From Morella rubra (Eukaryota; Streptophyta; Magnoliopsida; Fagales; Myricaceae), in assembly GCA_003952965.2 (NCBI GenBank), contig CM025856.1:13580224-13644223 (forward strand): a stretch of DNA of 64,000 nt, given 5' to 3'. The notes under the pieces were generated by a model, which searched no databases, had not been told where the DNA came from, and saw nothing but the letters and a program-made list of their open reading frames with translations. Within the stretch, counting starts at the first letter, position 1. Each line of letters opens with the position of its first letter. Shown here piece after piece: positions 1 through 11,549 of this stretch. Made by a program: the position numbers and the translations under genes.

Positions 1-217
1 GATAGGTCTACATCAAATATGAAAACAAAGCCTCCAATAAGAATCCATCTCCTTCACATTTCCTTCAATTTCCCTAAGAAACCAAATGCAGTGAGCAAGA
101 AGGCAAAATCTTTGCAATTAAATGGGGTCACCTCCATTTTCTTGACAGAGGTATTCCCACTACCATCATCCCTGCTCAAGTCCTTGCACTGGGAAATCCT
201 TATGCATAGAATCATTT

Positions 218-395
218 GGGTTTGGCTCCCAAAATTTTGGGGGTTTAAAATTTTGGTGTATGAGAATTAGTGAAAAAGTGAAGAGAGAGATGATTTGAGT
301 GAAATTTTTTGTTTATTTTAATAAAAAGAGATTGATAGAGAGAAAAATTATTTTGCAGTTATTTTATTAGGCCAAATATTTGGGAGCCAAACACC
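218..395. mobile_element. MITE in an IPUT1 intron
   Basis: A roughly 180-bp AT-rich element has matching inverted ends. The left end reads gtttggctcccaaaattttg and the right end, read on the other strand, gtttggctcccaaatatttg. It holds no coding sequence. It lies downstream of IPUT1 exon 2 on that gene's strand, so inside an intron that runs off the window. Target-site duplication was not resolved, so the superfamily is unassigned. Confidence 0.6.
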
Positions 396-455
396 GCCTT
401 GCACCCATCTCTTTTCATGCTTATTCAGGAAAACATAAAAAGTGAAATCTTTTAC

Positions 456-1409
456 CTTTCTTGTAGTTGGTCATGTTAAAAATTTTAAGCTTTGTGTAGA
501 CACCCCAAAACCTCTTTGGTCGCACTTGATTAGGATTCACCAGTAAACTAATTTTCTCCACTATCCACCCATCAGCCTGCACAATTATTCACCAAACATC
601 GACAAGAAAGAGTAGAAGTTAGAAACAAGCCTGTACCTCATCGTAACCAAAACTATCATATTTACAACTACCCAAAATTGTGAAATTGCATGTGCAATCA
701 GTTCCGTTTTGGTTGCCAACAAGTTAACACCAAAGAAAGCAATCCCAAAGGTTGTGCATGTCCTATTGAGCAGAAGATTTTGTTCTCTTAGCTTTCAATC
801 CAACCCAAATAACAGGAAATACAATATGCCAAATTTGTATATGATTTTAATTTCATCCTACTAAACATTCTTAGTAACTGAATAGCGTCCAGAATAATCA
901 TCTAAAGAGAAGTCAACTAAAGCCTAGTGCAATTATCAACCATAGTAAGTAGACTTTCCTGGTTTAGGAAAACGGAATCAACATACAATATGTGGCAGCA
1001 GAATTTCCATTTTCCTTCAATTTTCTGCTCTCAATTTTCTCACCAATCACATAGAAATTAAAGAATGTAATCTTAAAAACGAAGAAAGGAACGAGAAAGT
1101 CATAATTTACTAAGCTGCATATTGATAGCTTCAAATTTTCAGCAACCAAGCAGAAGTTGAAGAAATCCGTACCTGGAGAAGCTTCTTAGCGTAATCAGAG
1201 ACACCATCAGAGACCAGAACTACCAAGTCCTTCTTCGATTTAGTGTCCCTAATCGATTTCCCGAGAACCCGAACGCCCAATAGGAACTCATCTCCGTACA
1301 GGAGCGTGACATAGGCTTCCGCCGAGGGCTGAGATCCAAGCGAGGCCTTGGATTGAATCGAAATGAGAACTAATAGGAGAAGAACCCAAAGACTTGTCAA
1401 TCTTCTCAT
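456..1409 (-). CDS. IPUT1: IPUT1-like inositol phosphorylceramide glucuronosyltransferase, 5' exons only
   Basis: Exon 1 is 1409-1173 and exon 2 is 576-456; the rest lies left of the window. Exon 1 encodes a hydrophobic N-terminus (signal anchor or signal peptide, about residues 5-20) and then the start of a GT8 glycosyltransferase fold, including EAYVTLLYGDEFLLGVRVLG and VVLVSDGVSDY. Exon 2 continues ADGWIVEKI and ends at NMTNYKK. The splice sites are CTCCAG|gtacgg, tgcag|GCTGAT and GAAAG|gtaaaa, and exon 1 is exactly 79 codons. I chose the ATG at 1409 because the codons before it lack another ATG and the hydrophobic segment follows directly. Plant IPUT1 (PGSIP6) moves glucuronic acid from UDP-GlcA onto inositol phosphorylceramide in the Golgi, the first sugar step of GIPC sphingolipid synthesis. 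The aspartate-rich metal-binding motif expected in the next exon is outside the window. Family assignment is firm; function is by homology. Confidence 0.88.
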
Positions 1410-1496
1410 TATCAATATTTCAAATATTTCTGGGAATCCGAATTTTCTCGAGAAAATGGTCGGGCTTTTCTCGGGATAATGATCGTGAGCTTTCTG

Positions 1497-1518
1497 TATA
1501 TATATAAATAATTTATAA
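1497..1518 (-). promoter_or_regulatory. Candidate TATA region of the IPUT1-like gene
   Basis: A TATATATA/ATAAATTAT run lies about 90-110 bases upstream of the chosen IPUT1 ATG on the minus strand, a usual plant spacing for a TATA box with a short leader. It could also be a simple AT repeat, and nothing else here fixes a transcription start. Confidence 0.3.
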
Positions 1519-2050
1519 TAGAATTTCCAGAGGGCTCTAAATCAATCTTCCTCTTCCTTTGCTGCTGTCATATTTGAGGTCTCTGACTCTGAGGGTAGGT
1601 CGTCGTAGTTTGAAAATGTCGCATCCGACGCTGTACAGTGAAGTCCACTGGATTATGCTGCTCTCCCCCAGTAAAATACAAACACGCGTCCTCATTCCTT
1701 AATTCCAGATATTCTCTGCTTATTTCCTCATATTTTCATAGCCTCTCTCGTTATTTCTCTCTCCCATTATTTTGCCCCATATATAAAAAATCTCAAATTT
1801 CTATTCAAGGTTACAATTATAAGCGTTATTACATTTAATTATTGATGTATAATTAAAATATTAGTGCTTTTGTGTTTATATGTGACAACAACAAAAAAAT
1901 TTGTCTGCATTTCTTTTTATATTCAACTAACTAAATGTTGTATTTTTTTGCCTCTATTAATTTGACTAGATATTAAAATTACTTTGTGCCTTTATCAATA
2001 ATATATGAGCCATATTGCTCACTTTTATATTGGCAATTTAGGTTGTATAT

Positions 2051-4350
2051 ATGGGTAAGCTAAAAAATATTGATTTCTTTTTCAAGAGAAAAGAAATTGA
2101 TACTTCACAAGCTAAAGAAGCAGAAATTGCTCGTCGTTCTCCTAAAGTACCTAGAGTTGAAGTTCAACCTGAAGAAAATATTACATCTAGAGCTCGAGCT
2201 GAAAAAAGTGATACAGAGCTCGATAAAGAAGTTGATATATCTACTTTAGAACGTGACCCTGGTTTACACTCTCAAATATGGGATTATCCAATCAAACAAC
2301 GTGATGAAATAGGGAGGGTATAATCAAAGCCGGTCCATATCAATATCTTATGGAAAAATATCTGTTTTCTAGAAAGACTGATCATCCTCATAGATTTCAA
2401 TCAGAGTGGTTTAAGTTATTCCCTGATTGGTTGGAGTATTCTACAGCAAAAGATGTTGCCTCTTGTTGGATATCTTGATTCAAGTGCATTTATGATAGAA
2501 GGTTTTTGAAATTGGAAGAAAATTAGTAATGGAAGAGATTGTGCTTTTTGTCTCATATGGGAAGAGATTTTTCTTTTAACGCATAATGTTTCTGTTAAAG
2601 CATGTAAAGACTTGATGAACCAGTTGAAGCATATTGATAAAGTTATGCACCGACAAAATACACAACAAGTCTTTGAACAATCAACTTCGGCTTAAGGCCT
2701 TGATAGATTCTATTCGATGGCTAACATTTTAGGCATCTGCTTTCAGAGGACGTGATAAAAGTATGACCTCCAAAATCGAGGTAATTTATTGAGAAGATAA
2801 AACTTTTGGCCTCGTATAATAAATATGTTGGTGAAGTTGTTTTGGAAAATGCTCCCACAATGTTAATATACATCATCAACTCAGAAAGAGATTTGCAAAT
2901 TTTTGCAAGAAATTTTACGATGAATTGTGAAATTAGAAAAAAACTTTTGTATCATTGTTGATGAAGCTTGAGACGAGTCCAAACAAGAGCAAATGGTTAT
3001 TGTTTTGAGATTTATTGACAAAGAAAAATTTATAAAATAGCGCTTTATTGACATCGTGCATGTTAAGGATACTACTGCCTCAACTCTCAAAAAATAGATA
3101 TCTAGTTTTCTATCTTATTACAACCTCAACATTCAGAATATCTGAGGCTAAGGATATGAAGGTGCGAGTAATATGCGAGTGTGAGTAGAATGGTTTACAA
3201 ACTTGATTTTCTTCAAGATTGTCCTTATGCATATTATGTACACTGCTTGGCACATAGGCTCCAACTAGCTCTAATTGCAACATCAAGAGAAGTTATTGTT
3301 GTTCATCAATATTTCTCGAAGTTAAGCTTCATTGTTAATAGTATTAGAGCTTCTTGCAAATGTAATGATGAGTTACATGCTGCTCAGGCAATTGAAATCA
3401 CAAATTTGATTGTTATGCATGAACTTGAGACTAGTACAAGACTTAATCAAATTGGAACACTAAAACGAGCTAGAGATACTCGATGGGGGTCTCATGTTCA
3501 CTCAGTTTGTAGTGTGATAAGATTATTTGGTCCAGCTTGTTCGGTCTTACAAATCATTATTGATGAAGGGACATCTTATGCTCAACGTGGAGATGCTTCT
3601 ACAGCTTATGATGCATTAACATCCTTTGAGTTTGTATTCATCTTGCACTTGATTAAGGAAATTATGAGGATCACTGATATTCTTTGTGAATCTTTGCAAC
3701 AAAAATCTTCAGACATTTTGAATGCTATGAATCTTGTATCAAGCACAAAAGTACTTATTCAAAAACTGAGAGATAGCAGTTGGGATGTATTACTTGAGAA
3801 TGTGTCATTGTTTTGTAAACAACATGCTATTGAAATTCCAGATATGAATGTTTGTTTTACTGCAAGTCGTAGTAAGCGCCATCAACAAGAACAAGTCACA
3901 AGTGGAGCATCATTATCGAATAGACATATTTACTGCTACTATAGATTCTCAATTGCAAGAGTTAAATAGTAGGTTTAATGAGAAGGCAATGGAGTTTCTT
4001 ACTCTTAGCACTTCTTTGGATCCTCGAAAGAACTCTTTTGAGATTTCAATTGCAACACTTCGAGTATGAGGTGCATCATCATCGAGAGTTACAGAACTTG
4101 TTTACCATTTATGATTTGTGTCAAGCATTGGTAAAAATTAGGAAGTTAGAAGTTTATTATTTGGTTGAAAGATTGATTCGGCTAGTTTTACTCTTCTAAT
4201 TTCAATTGCAATTACTGAAAAGTTTTATCAGTGATGAAAATTGTCAAGACAAGACTTCAAAATAAGATAGAAGATGACTTTCTTGTAGATTATCTTGTTG
4301 TTTACATTGAGAAAGAAATTGCATAAGGTTTTAGTACTGATGTGATAATT
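2051..4350 (+). pseudogene. hAT-superfamily transposase (TTF zinc finger / DUF4371 type), decayed
   Basis: The reading begins near 2051 with a short charged N-terminus and an IWDYP-type block. At 2330-2480, in shifted frames, come pieces of the TTF-type region (GPYQYLMEKY, RFQSEWFKLFPDWLEY). The longest open part, 3181-3969, carries the DUF4371/RNase-H-like core with AYYVHCLAHRLQLAL, an RDTRWGSH block and an ALTSFEFVFILHLIKEIMRI block. Together these are typical of plant ZMYM1-like hAT transposases, normally near 700-800 residues. Stops and frameshifts occur throughout (for example near 2325, 2690 and 3970), so no functional protein is expected. Sequence at 4498-4535 (a run of C, then ...ggtttcatccctg) resembles the right terminus of such elements and the right end of the non-autonomous hAT at 28388. 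The left terminus was not found. Confidence 0.8.
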
Positions 4351-4772
4351 GATGACTTTTACTAGTTAAAGGAACATTGGGTTTAGTTAGCATAGTTGAT
4401 GAAATTTTGAATTTTACTTGTTGCTTATTTTGATTATAATGAAAATTTGAATATTTTATTTATTGCCTAGGATTTTTTAATTTCAAGCAAAAACTATATT
4501 TGGCCCCCCTAAGGACAAATCTTGGTTTCATCCCTGCCAGTACTCTAGATCTTGACAGGAAGAAGGTTTGGGGTGCAGGTTAGCTACTCTCCTTTTTCAA
4601 TTCTAGCCTTCGGGTCTGCATGTAGCAAGTGGGCTTTTAATCCACATGGATTTCATTATATAGGGCTTAAAAGCCGACCCTTTGTCCAAAATCCAATCCA
4701 TTGAGGTTTTTGTGGTTCCAAACATGCTATCTGTACGTTCTTTATATATTTCATCAATGAAAGTATCTTTTG

Positions 4773-5027
4773 TTAATTATACTTTGCACCCATATGGTTT
4801 AGGCGTTCTAACATTTTGCATCCCATACTTTTAATTTTAACACATTTTACCCACGTAGTTCTGGGTTTCTTCGATTTGTAACCCGCTGTTTATTTATTCG
4901 TCAAAACGAACGAAAATCTCAATTATGTGTTTTGCACGTGGCTCACTTGCCCATTTTGTCCCCCGATATTCCAAAATGATTAATTACACTTTACACCCAC
5001 GTGGTTTGGGGATCTGATATTTTGCAC
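4773..5027. repeat. Direct repeat pair of about 48 bp
   Basis: The block 4773-4820 (ttaattatactttgcaccca and onward) recurs at 4980-5027 with a few substitutions, in the same orientation. Related wording, such as 'cactttgcacccc', occurs in the palindrome at 40.7 kb, so these are probably broken arms of the same class of fold-back element. No gene is visible in 4536-5440. Confidence 0.5.
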
Positions 5028-5439
5028 TGTTTTTTTATTTTTGAAACGCTTTGCACCCACATGTTTTGCACATGCTCTGTCTATTGTTGATTTTCCCATT
5101 CGAAATAACAGATAAATTGACGAAGAGGTGTGCAAATCAAAGCAAGACAGAACCACGTGTGTGAAATGTGTCAGAATTGAAAGAACGGGGTATAAAAAAA
5201 TTTCCAAAGTTAATATTTGACATGCTCACAATTATGTGTAATATATTTTCTATACGCCCTATTCGAAGCTATTATATTTTAGATTTTAAAATCTCTTATA
5301 ATATTTTTTTCAAAATTCATGATCAATGGCAATATCCATATTTTCTACCTAAACTTTTATGAGATTTTAAAAAGGAAACAATTATATTTACTCACTAAGT
5401 TTTGAGACACATTTCAGAAGCCCACCAGTTTTCTAAAAA

Positions 5440-6258
5440 AATCTTTTTAATCACCAGGTTTTCCAATTTGTAACATTTGTTTGATAGGCAACTCTGTCAC
5501 GCAGTCTATACGCCAAATCAACAGTACTAGGTGGAGGGAGAGTCCCTTCCCCACCACTCAACTAGGGTTGCCGATGGAGCTGCTATCGGTACCACCACTA
5601 AAACTTGTTAGTAGTGCCACTTCCCATTAGTACCAAGGGTAGGGTCCTTTTCCCTACGAGGCAATGCTTTCAACCGTGGTGGTGGCACCTGATGATGTCA
5701 AGATTTGTGTCATTTTGGCGAGAGAGGGTCGTGAACCCTACTTCTTCTTCTCCATTTTACTTCTTCTCTAACTCTCCTCCTCTTCGATTGGGCCTATCCA
5801 TTCTAATGTCAATCTTTCTATGTCGTTTCCATTTTTTTTTAGATTTGGAAATTTTGTTACGGTTTGAAATTTTCATTTGAGCTTTTGTGAATCTGGTTGC
5901 GATTTGTGAATGTTCTGTTTGTGATTTATTTTGATTTGTTGCGATTGGATGATGATTTTGTTGAGATTTTTTATTTGCTTGATTTGTGTTCTTTAATTGC
6001 CACCCATAAACCGCTACCACTAGAGGTGCGATTTCCACTTTTGGCGAGGGCAGGGACAATGGCTAAAATTGTCAAGGGCGGAGGGCGTGGGGGAATCTCC
6101 CTCAATCGTAGCTCAAGTGAAAGGAAAATCCCTACCCTACCCCATATTGCCCAAGAAGACTAGGCAGTGCTATGCATGGGCGGTGCCGATTGCGATTTTT
6201 GCCCCCACTGGCACCGCCCCTGCTGGTGTCCCCCAAACAAGCGCGGGTACCGATCCTT

Positions 6259-6289
<31 letters not shown>

Positions 6290-6980
6290 GGGTTAAACAG
6301 TGCCTACCGATACTGGCGTTAGTTGTACCTATTAGCGATTACTGATGTGAGGAGATAGAGAGAGATAGACGAGAGAAAGATAGTCAAGAGGGACAAGAGA
6401 TGGATTGGAGAAATGCAATCCACCATGAGTAGGATGGAAGCGTGCAATTTTTTTAAAAAAGTTTTATTCATTGCATTTTTCTTTAATTTATATTTTTGTT
6501 TCTTTAATTTTTTTTTCAATTTTCATATTTTGATTATAAATTTATTTATTTTTAAGCCACCTAATATTTCATATTGTCATATGTTGACACGTTATGTCAT
6601 TCTGTTAATAAGATTGGACAAATGTAGGATATATATATTCAACAAAATACACAAACTAATATTCAAAATTTCAAAAAACTATATACAAACATAAATACCT
6701 TTTACACAAACTTCAATATTTTTTTTAAAAAAAATATTACAAATTTTCTCTCTTTATACCTTTTCACCAAACTCTAATATTTTTTTATTAAAAAATTACA
6801 TCAAATTATATCTTTCTACACTTTTTTTACAAATTCTAATAAAAATTAAATATTTTTAAAACTTTTTTCCAACTTTTATACAAAAACCTATAAAACTCCA
6901 ATCTATATAAATATTCACAATTCTATAAAAAAAATTCGAAGGAGGATTTGCAAAGTTAAAATTTATGAAAATTTTAGAAT
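5440..6980. other. Unassigned AT-rich region with one homopolymer block
   Basis: No convincing gene was seen. Open frames at 5605-6296 are low-complexity, lack family motifs and overlap on both strands. The interval includes the T12G24 tract and, after 6400, very AT-rich DNA with T and A runs that looks like transposon debris. Confidence 0.5.
6257..6292 (+). repeat. T12G24 homopolymer junction
   Basis: Twelve T (6257-6268) are followed directly by 24 G (6269-6292). Such a G run can fold as a G-quadruplex and is rare in AT-rich plant DNA. It is also a place where sequencing or assembly commonly errs, so the length should not be trusted. Confidence 0.85.
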
Positions 6981-6983
6981 GGT

Positions 6984-7297
6984 TAAGAATTTTTGGATGC
7001 AAACATGAATTTTGTCATAAAATTTTTACTTTTTAGATTTTCACACCAATCAAGGAGCTTACCAAAAAAAATTCAAAATCATCTCTTTTCCTATCAAATC
7101 ATCTATTCCTATCATAATAAACATAAAAAAAGTAACCTAAATTATCTCTCTCTTCAATTTTTCACCAACTCCATAAAATTTGACTTTTTTCACTACATTC
7201 TCATAAATTGCAATAAAATTTCAATCTACTCAATTTTCACAATATTCCTTAAATATTTCCATTAATTAGAGTTTGCAAATGCAACCTAAAATTCTTA
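6984..7297. mobile_element. MITE-like element
   Basis: The left end (taagaatttttggatgcaaa) and the inverted right end at 7271-7297 (taagaattttaggttgcatt read on the other strand) match with small gaps. The interior is AT-rich and non-coding. Target duplication is unclear. Confidence 0.45.
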
Positions 7298-7921
7298 TAA
7301 TTTTTCATAAAATGAACTTCCCTTTAAGTTTCAAAGTGCTTAGTGTCCGATAATTACTCTCAATTCTAGAAATTCACGCAATATGTAAAATCTGATAAAA
7401 CTTTAAACAGTAGTGTTTAAATTTCTCTTTTTTCAAAAGCCATCAACTTTCATTTGATTAATGGAGGTGAAGAGACACATTACAGCACGTGTCTCTAGCT
7501 CCTCTCTTCTGCCAACTGGATCAGCTCTTGCGCTCGCTTACTTTTTCTTTTCCATATATCTACGAAAATGCCACCATCTATCTTTTTTTTTTTTTGTCAA
7601 GTAATTCACTGTATATTGCTAAAAAAAATTCATTGTATTAATAGTAAAAAAAAGCAGGTTCAAGAAATACACATAATTACAACAGTAAATTAATTGAAAT
7701 ATTCATGAACAACTCGAACTCGGCTCAATTAAATGAGCCGAGCTCAAATATTATTTCTAGCTCAAATATTAAACGAGTCAAACTCAATTAAACTCTGTTC
7801 GACTTGGTTTAGGCTCGCCAAGAAAATTCGTATAAGCTCGACTCAGTTCATTTGAACTAATTTAAAACTCATAATATGTAAAGACATATAATATATATTT
7901 AGTACTTATATATATATACAC

Positions 7922-8188
7922 CCCCAGTTTCTTGCCCAACGTAGTCAAATACAGGACAAGCTTGCGACTGCAAAATCTCGTGACGATTATAAAAAAGAAT
8001 TGCTTAAAGTCCTCTCACAGCTCTTTGAGGATGATGATACCCATCAACAACAACCGGATACTCTTGACATATCAAGCACAGATAACTTTTATATTCCTAC
8101 ATTTGAAGATGCACAAGATCTTTATGCTGCATATGACCTTTCTCCTGATGATTTCATTACCATCAGTCAACATCTTGGTGAAGACTGA
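7922..8188 (+). pseudogene. Endogenous pararetrovirus second-ORF tail, inverted relative to the main copy
   Basis: An open frame starting just after a TA repeat encodes 88 residues ending in a stop at 8186-8188. It contains QFLAQRSQIQDKLATAKSRD and an acidic C-terminus (FEDAQDLYAAYDLSPDDF). The QFLAQ-S-Q-Q-K-A-AKS pattern resembles, as I recall them, the C-termini of the second ORF in plant endogenous caulimovirid (florendovirus-type) copies. It lies on the plus strand, while the large viral block at 8.7-15.8 kb lies on the minus strand, so two viral pieces face each other. No start codon is kept. This is an old genomic fossil. Confidence 0.5.
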
Positions 8189-8378
8189 GACCAAAGATAT
8201 GATGTTAAGATACTTTTAAAGATAAGATACTTTGGAAGATAACCCTGCCGACATACAGTGAAATTCCCATAATACCCCCTGCTAACATACAGTAAATGAC
8301 CATTTTACCCTTTGACAAAAATACCCCTCCTTTTACTACAGTACCAGATAATGTCGACTTTTCTTTATCCTTCTGCTT

Positions 8379-8386
8379 CTATAAAA
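8379..8386 (+). promoter_or_regulatory. Candidate TATA box in viral intergenic region
   Basis: The motif ctataaaa lies about 190 bases after the viral second-ORF stop on the plus strand and before an untranslated stretch. This is where a caulimovirid pregenomic promoter is expected. Its activity is unknown and the attached viral genes are broken. Confidence 0.35.
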
Positions 8387-8663
8387 CCCAAGTCCCTCCG
8401 TTTCAAAGGATTTAGATTACGATTACCCTTATCTCTTAAACATACTATTTAATGTACTGTATTTGCAATAATTATTTAGCTCTATAACGGGTCACACCAA
8501 CCGGGTTCGGCTAAATGCCCACATGGCGACGGCTAATCCAACGGTTCCAAGTGAATTCCAACGTGTTAGAGATAAATAATATTGTGTAACAATACAGTAA
8601 AAAGATGTTTACAAGAGCAAAAGTTAATGTTGATGTGGAAAGAAGAGATTGATGTATATCTTA

Positions 8664-8677
8664 TAGCTCTGATACCA
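8664..8677 (-). other. tRNA-Met primer-binding site of pararetrovirus
   Basis: On the minus strand the sequence TGGTATCAGAGCTA is complementary to the 3' end of plant initiator tRNA-Met. This is the standard minus-strand primer site of caulimovirids and of many plant LTR elements. It follows the minus-strand second ORF, in line with the circular viral map, although the usual promoter-bearing spacer before it is missing. Confidence 0.7.
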
Positions 8678-8689
8678 AAATGTGTATGT

Positions 8690-9773
8690 TTTGCTTTAGC
8701 AAGGGCAGAGAGAATGGTATCATAAGTGAAAATAGTCCACCATTTAACAAAAAGCTTTTAGGATAATATTTTGGCGTTATCTTGGTAAGTAAAGACAAAT
8801 TTACAACTGAATATCCAGGGTAACAGATTGAATTGGATATAGAAACGAAGAAGGGGAGGCATATCTTTGATAGAGGGATTTTTCATGGCAGGATATTTTT
8901 CGATAGAAGGGGTATCATAAGGACATAAAGCCCATTGATCAAAAGCCTGCTTAAGGGGAGCAGAGAAAAGGGTAATATCAAGACCAAACCTATTCCACCA
9001 TTGGAGAAACCAATGAGGAATGGGATTCGAATAAGAAAATCATTTAAACCGAATAAACTAAGTATGACGATGGTTTGTATTTTCAAAAGAGTAAAGCAAA
9101 AGTCCATGCATCAATATAATCATAATAAGAGATATTTTTCAAAGTTTTGAATGGTACAGACAGGGTTCGGAGAGTCCATAGCTGTCCTTATTCTTTGGCT
9201 GAAATAACCCGACGTATGGTAAATTTGGAAAATCCAATACGAGAAGGATCATACTTACAAGGACTCTGTTCGAATTCGACGGACTTTATATCATGCAAAA
9301 TATATTAATAAAAAGCTTGGGTAAACATGGGGTTTTGGGGAACAAAGTTCATCCAGGTGGTAATATCTGACTTGCTGTCTAGTAGGGGTCAGCAAGGGTA
9401 TGATATGGATCTTCGATAAAAGTGACATGTAGTATAAAGATTTAGCTACCATGATATCATTGGGATTACAGGGAAGAGATTGGGCTTTATCTTTTTGGAT
9501 ATTATATGTTTTTTGAGCTTTTTGACTAAAAGTCTTATCCATGGGAGGAAGAGGAGGTCTGGGTGTGACCGAAGGGATATTACCAAGAAGGGTAAAGGTA
9601 TTGTGGAGAGGTATAAAGCCAGGACGAAGAGAGGGCCTAGGCATATGGGATGGAGATGGACCGCGAGGCTGGAAGGGAGGAAATAGGTTATCGGATAGGA
9701 AATCAGTTGTGGTTAATTTACAAGGTGTATTCAACGGTTTGGAAGAAGAAGCAGAAGATTTAGAAGAACTCAT
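8690..9773 (-). pseudogene. Endogenous pararetrovirus second ORF, broken
   Basis: The ATG at 9773 overlaps the polyprotein stop in an ATGA arrangement. The first 160 codons are Ser/Pro-rich (MSSSKSSASSSKP, then many PRP/PP motifs). The frame then ends at 9291, but coding-like sequence continues in other frames to about 8690, including PPLLRFYIQFNLLPWIF and FVKWWTIF. A second ORF after the RT/RNase H polyprotein is a feature of florendoviruses. Its function is unknown. Frameshifts and at least one in-frame stop (near 8745) make it dead. The tail expected after the WW block is absent here; an inverted tail is found at 7922-8188. Confidence 0.6.
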
Positions 9774-11250
9774 TTGCCCTGTAAAAATTCACGAGTAAGA
9801 AAATCAAGGATTGAGTTGGAGTCACCTTTAATATATTCAATATCAAAATCGAAAACAAATAAAATGCCTTGCCAGCGAGCAAAAAGATGTTTGGAGGCAA
9901 GATTTTCACATCTTTTAAAAGAATATCTTTAGTAGATTTGCAATTGACACGTATTATAAATTTTTGATTTAATAAACCATCTTGGAATTTAGAAATACAA
10001 AGAACAATAGATAAAATTTCTTGTTTAACAGTACTATATTTTTGTTGTGTAGGATTCCATGCACCAGAGTGAAATCGAACAATCTGTTCTTTATCCATGC
10101 TATGCATGTGTTGTTTGAGTATGCCACCATATCCGATATTAGATGCATTAGTTTCAATAATTTTAAAGGCAGAAGGAGATGCAATGCCTAAACATGGTAA
10201 ATATTTAACATGGAGTTTGATTTGTTGGACAATATCAGTATGCACAAATGTCCATGGAGGGGGCTTTTTACGGAAACGAGCAAAAAGGGGTTTGTGTAAA
10301 GTACAAAGATTTTTATAGAATTCACCAACATAATTTAAACTGCCTAGAAACCTTTGAAGTTGAGTTTTATCCGTAATCTGATCAGGAAATTTATCAGCAA
10401 ATTCAATCGCATGAGAAATATGAGTAATAGTGCCCTGATAAATATTATGGCCTAAAAAGCGTATCTTAGATTGAAAAGTTTGATTTTGGGAGCAGAAACA
10501 ACAAGACCATTAGCTTTAATGATATTCACAAATTTGCGTAAATGGAACCAATGTTGTTTAATTGATTTAAAAAAGATTAAAACATCATCAATATAAACAA
10601 TAGAAAAGGAAGAATAAGGATTAAAAATATCATTCATTATATTTTGAAATTCAGAGGGTGCATTCTTTAAGCCAAAGGGCATAACATTCCATTCAAAATG
10701 TCTAAAAGGAACTGTGAAAGCTATTTTATAACGATCAGCTTCAGCAACCTGAATTTGATAAAAACCAGATTTCATATCAAATTTGGAGAAACAGTAGAAT
10801 CATGTAACTTGTTTAAGCAGGTCTTTTTTGTTGGGGATTGGATATCGAATCCATTGTAAAACTTTATTTAAAGGTTTATAATTTATAACAAGATGAGGAA
10901 CTCCTCGTTCTAATTCAGCTTGGCCCTGCACATAGAAAGCAGCACAGCTCCAAGGTGATTTAGATTTTCGAATTAAACCTTTTTGGAGTAAATTAGAAAT
11001 TTCATGTTTACATAAAGCTAAAAGCTCTTGATTCATCTGAATTGGTCAAGCTTTAGTAGGAATATTTTGTTCAGAGAAATCTTTTTCATAAGGAAGAGTA
11101 ATAATATGTTTCTTGCAATTCCAAAAAGCATTAGGAAGGGAAGAACAAATTTCAGATTCCATTTGTTAAGAAAAGGTTTTAATATCCTTGTTGGAGAGCA
11201 AAATCTTTAAGTTGTTCATCAATTTGTTTATAAAGGACTTCATATTGTAA
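9770..11250 (-). pseudogene. Endogenous pararetrovirus reverse transcriptase and RNase H
   Basis: Reading down from about 11.2 kb, the RT fingers appear first (QGKGLI-type block at 11036-10800, here LLQKGLIRKSKSPW). After a stop near 10.8 kb come SGFYQIQVAEADRYKIAF, MPFGLKNAPSEFQ and the catalytic YIDD at 10595-10584. RNase H follows (TNASNIGYGGILKQ, WNPTQQKYSTVKQE). A frameshift near 9.9 kb moves the C-terminal part (ending REFLQGK) to the frame whose TGA at 9772-9770 overlaps the next ORF. No integrase follows, which separates it from Ty3/gypsy elements. The YIDD box is kept but the frame is broken several times, so no active enzyme is expected. Confidence 0.85.
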
Positions 11251-11549
11251 AGAAGATAAATGTTTCTTTTTACAAAGAACTTTGGTCTGAGTAAGTTTCC
11301 TTCTTCATAGACAAATGTTTAAGAAATTGGATATCACGAGAAAAAGGGGGATAGTAAAATTTAAACGTGACATCATGTCCTAAAACACGGGATGTGATGC
11401 CTTCTTCAGTGACAATAAAAGGGTAAGCAAAGCAAGGAAGGGATTACCAAGAATTAATTTAGAAGATAAATTTTTAACAAGGACAAAAGTAGTTTGAAAA
11501 CAAAATTCATTATTGCAAATATGAACATTAGGAATTTTATAATTAATAA

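Noticed and set aside
9480..9798. Plus-strand frames with Gly/Arg-rich proteins
   Set aside because: They are antisense shadows of the Pro-rich minus-strand viral second ORF.
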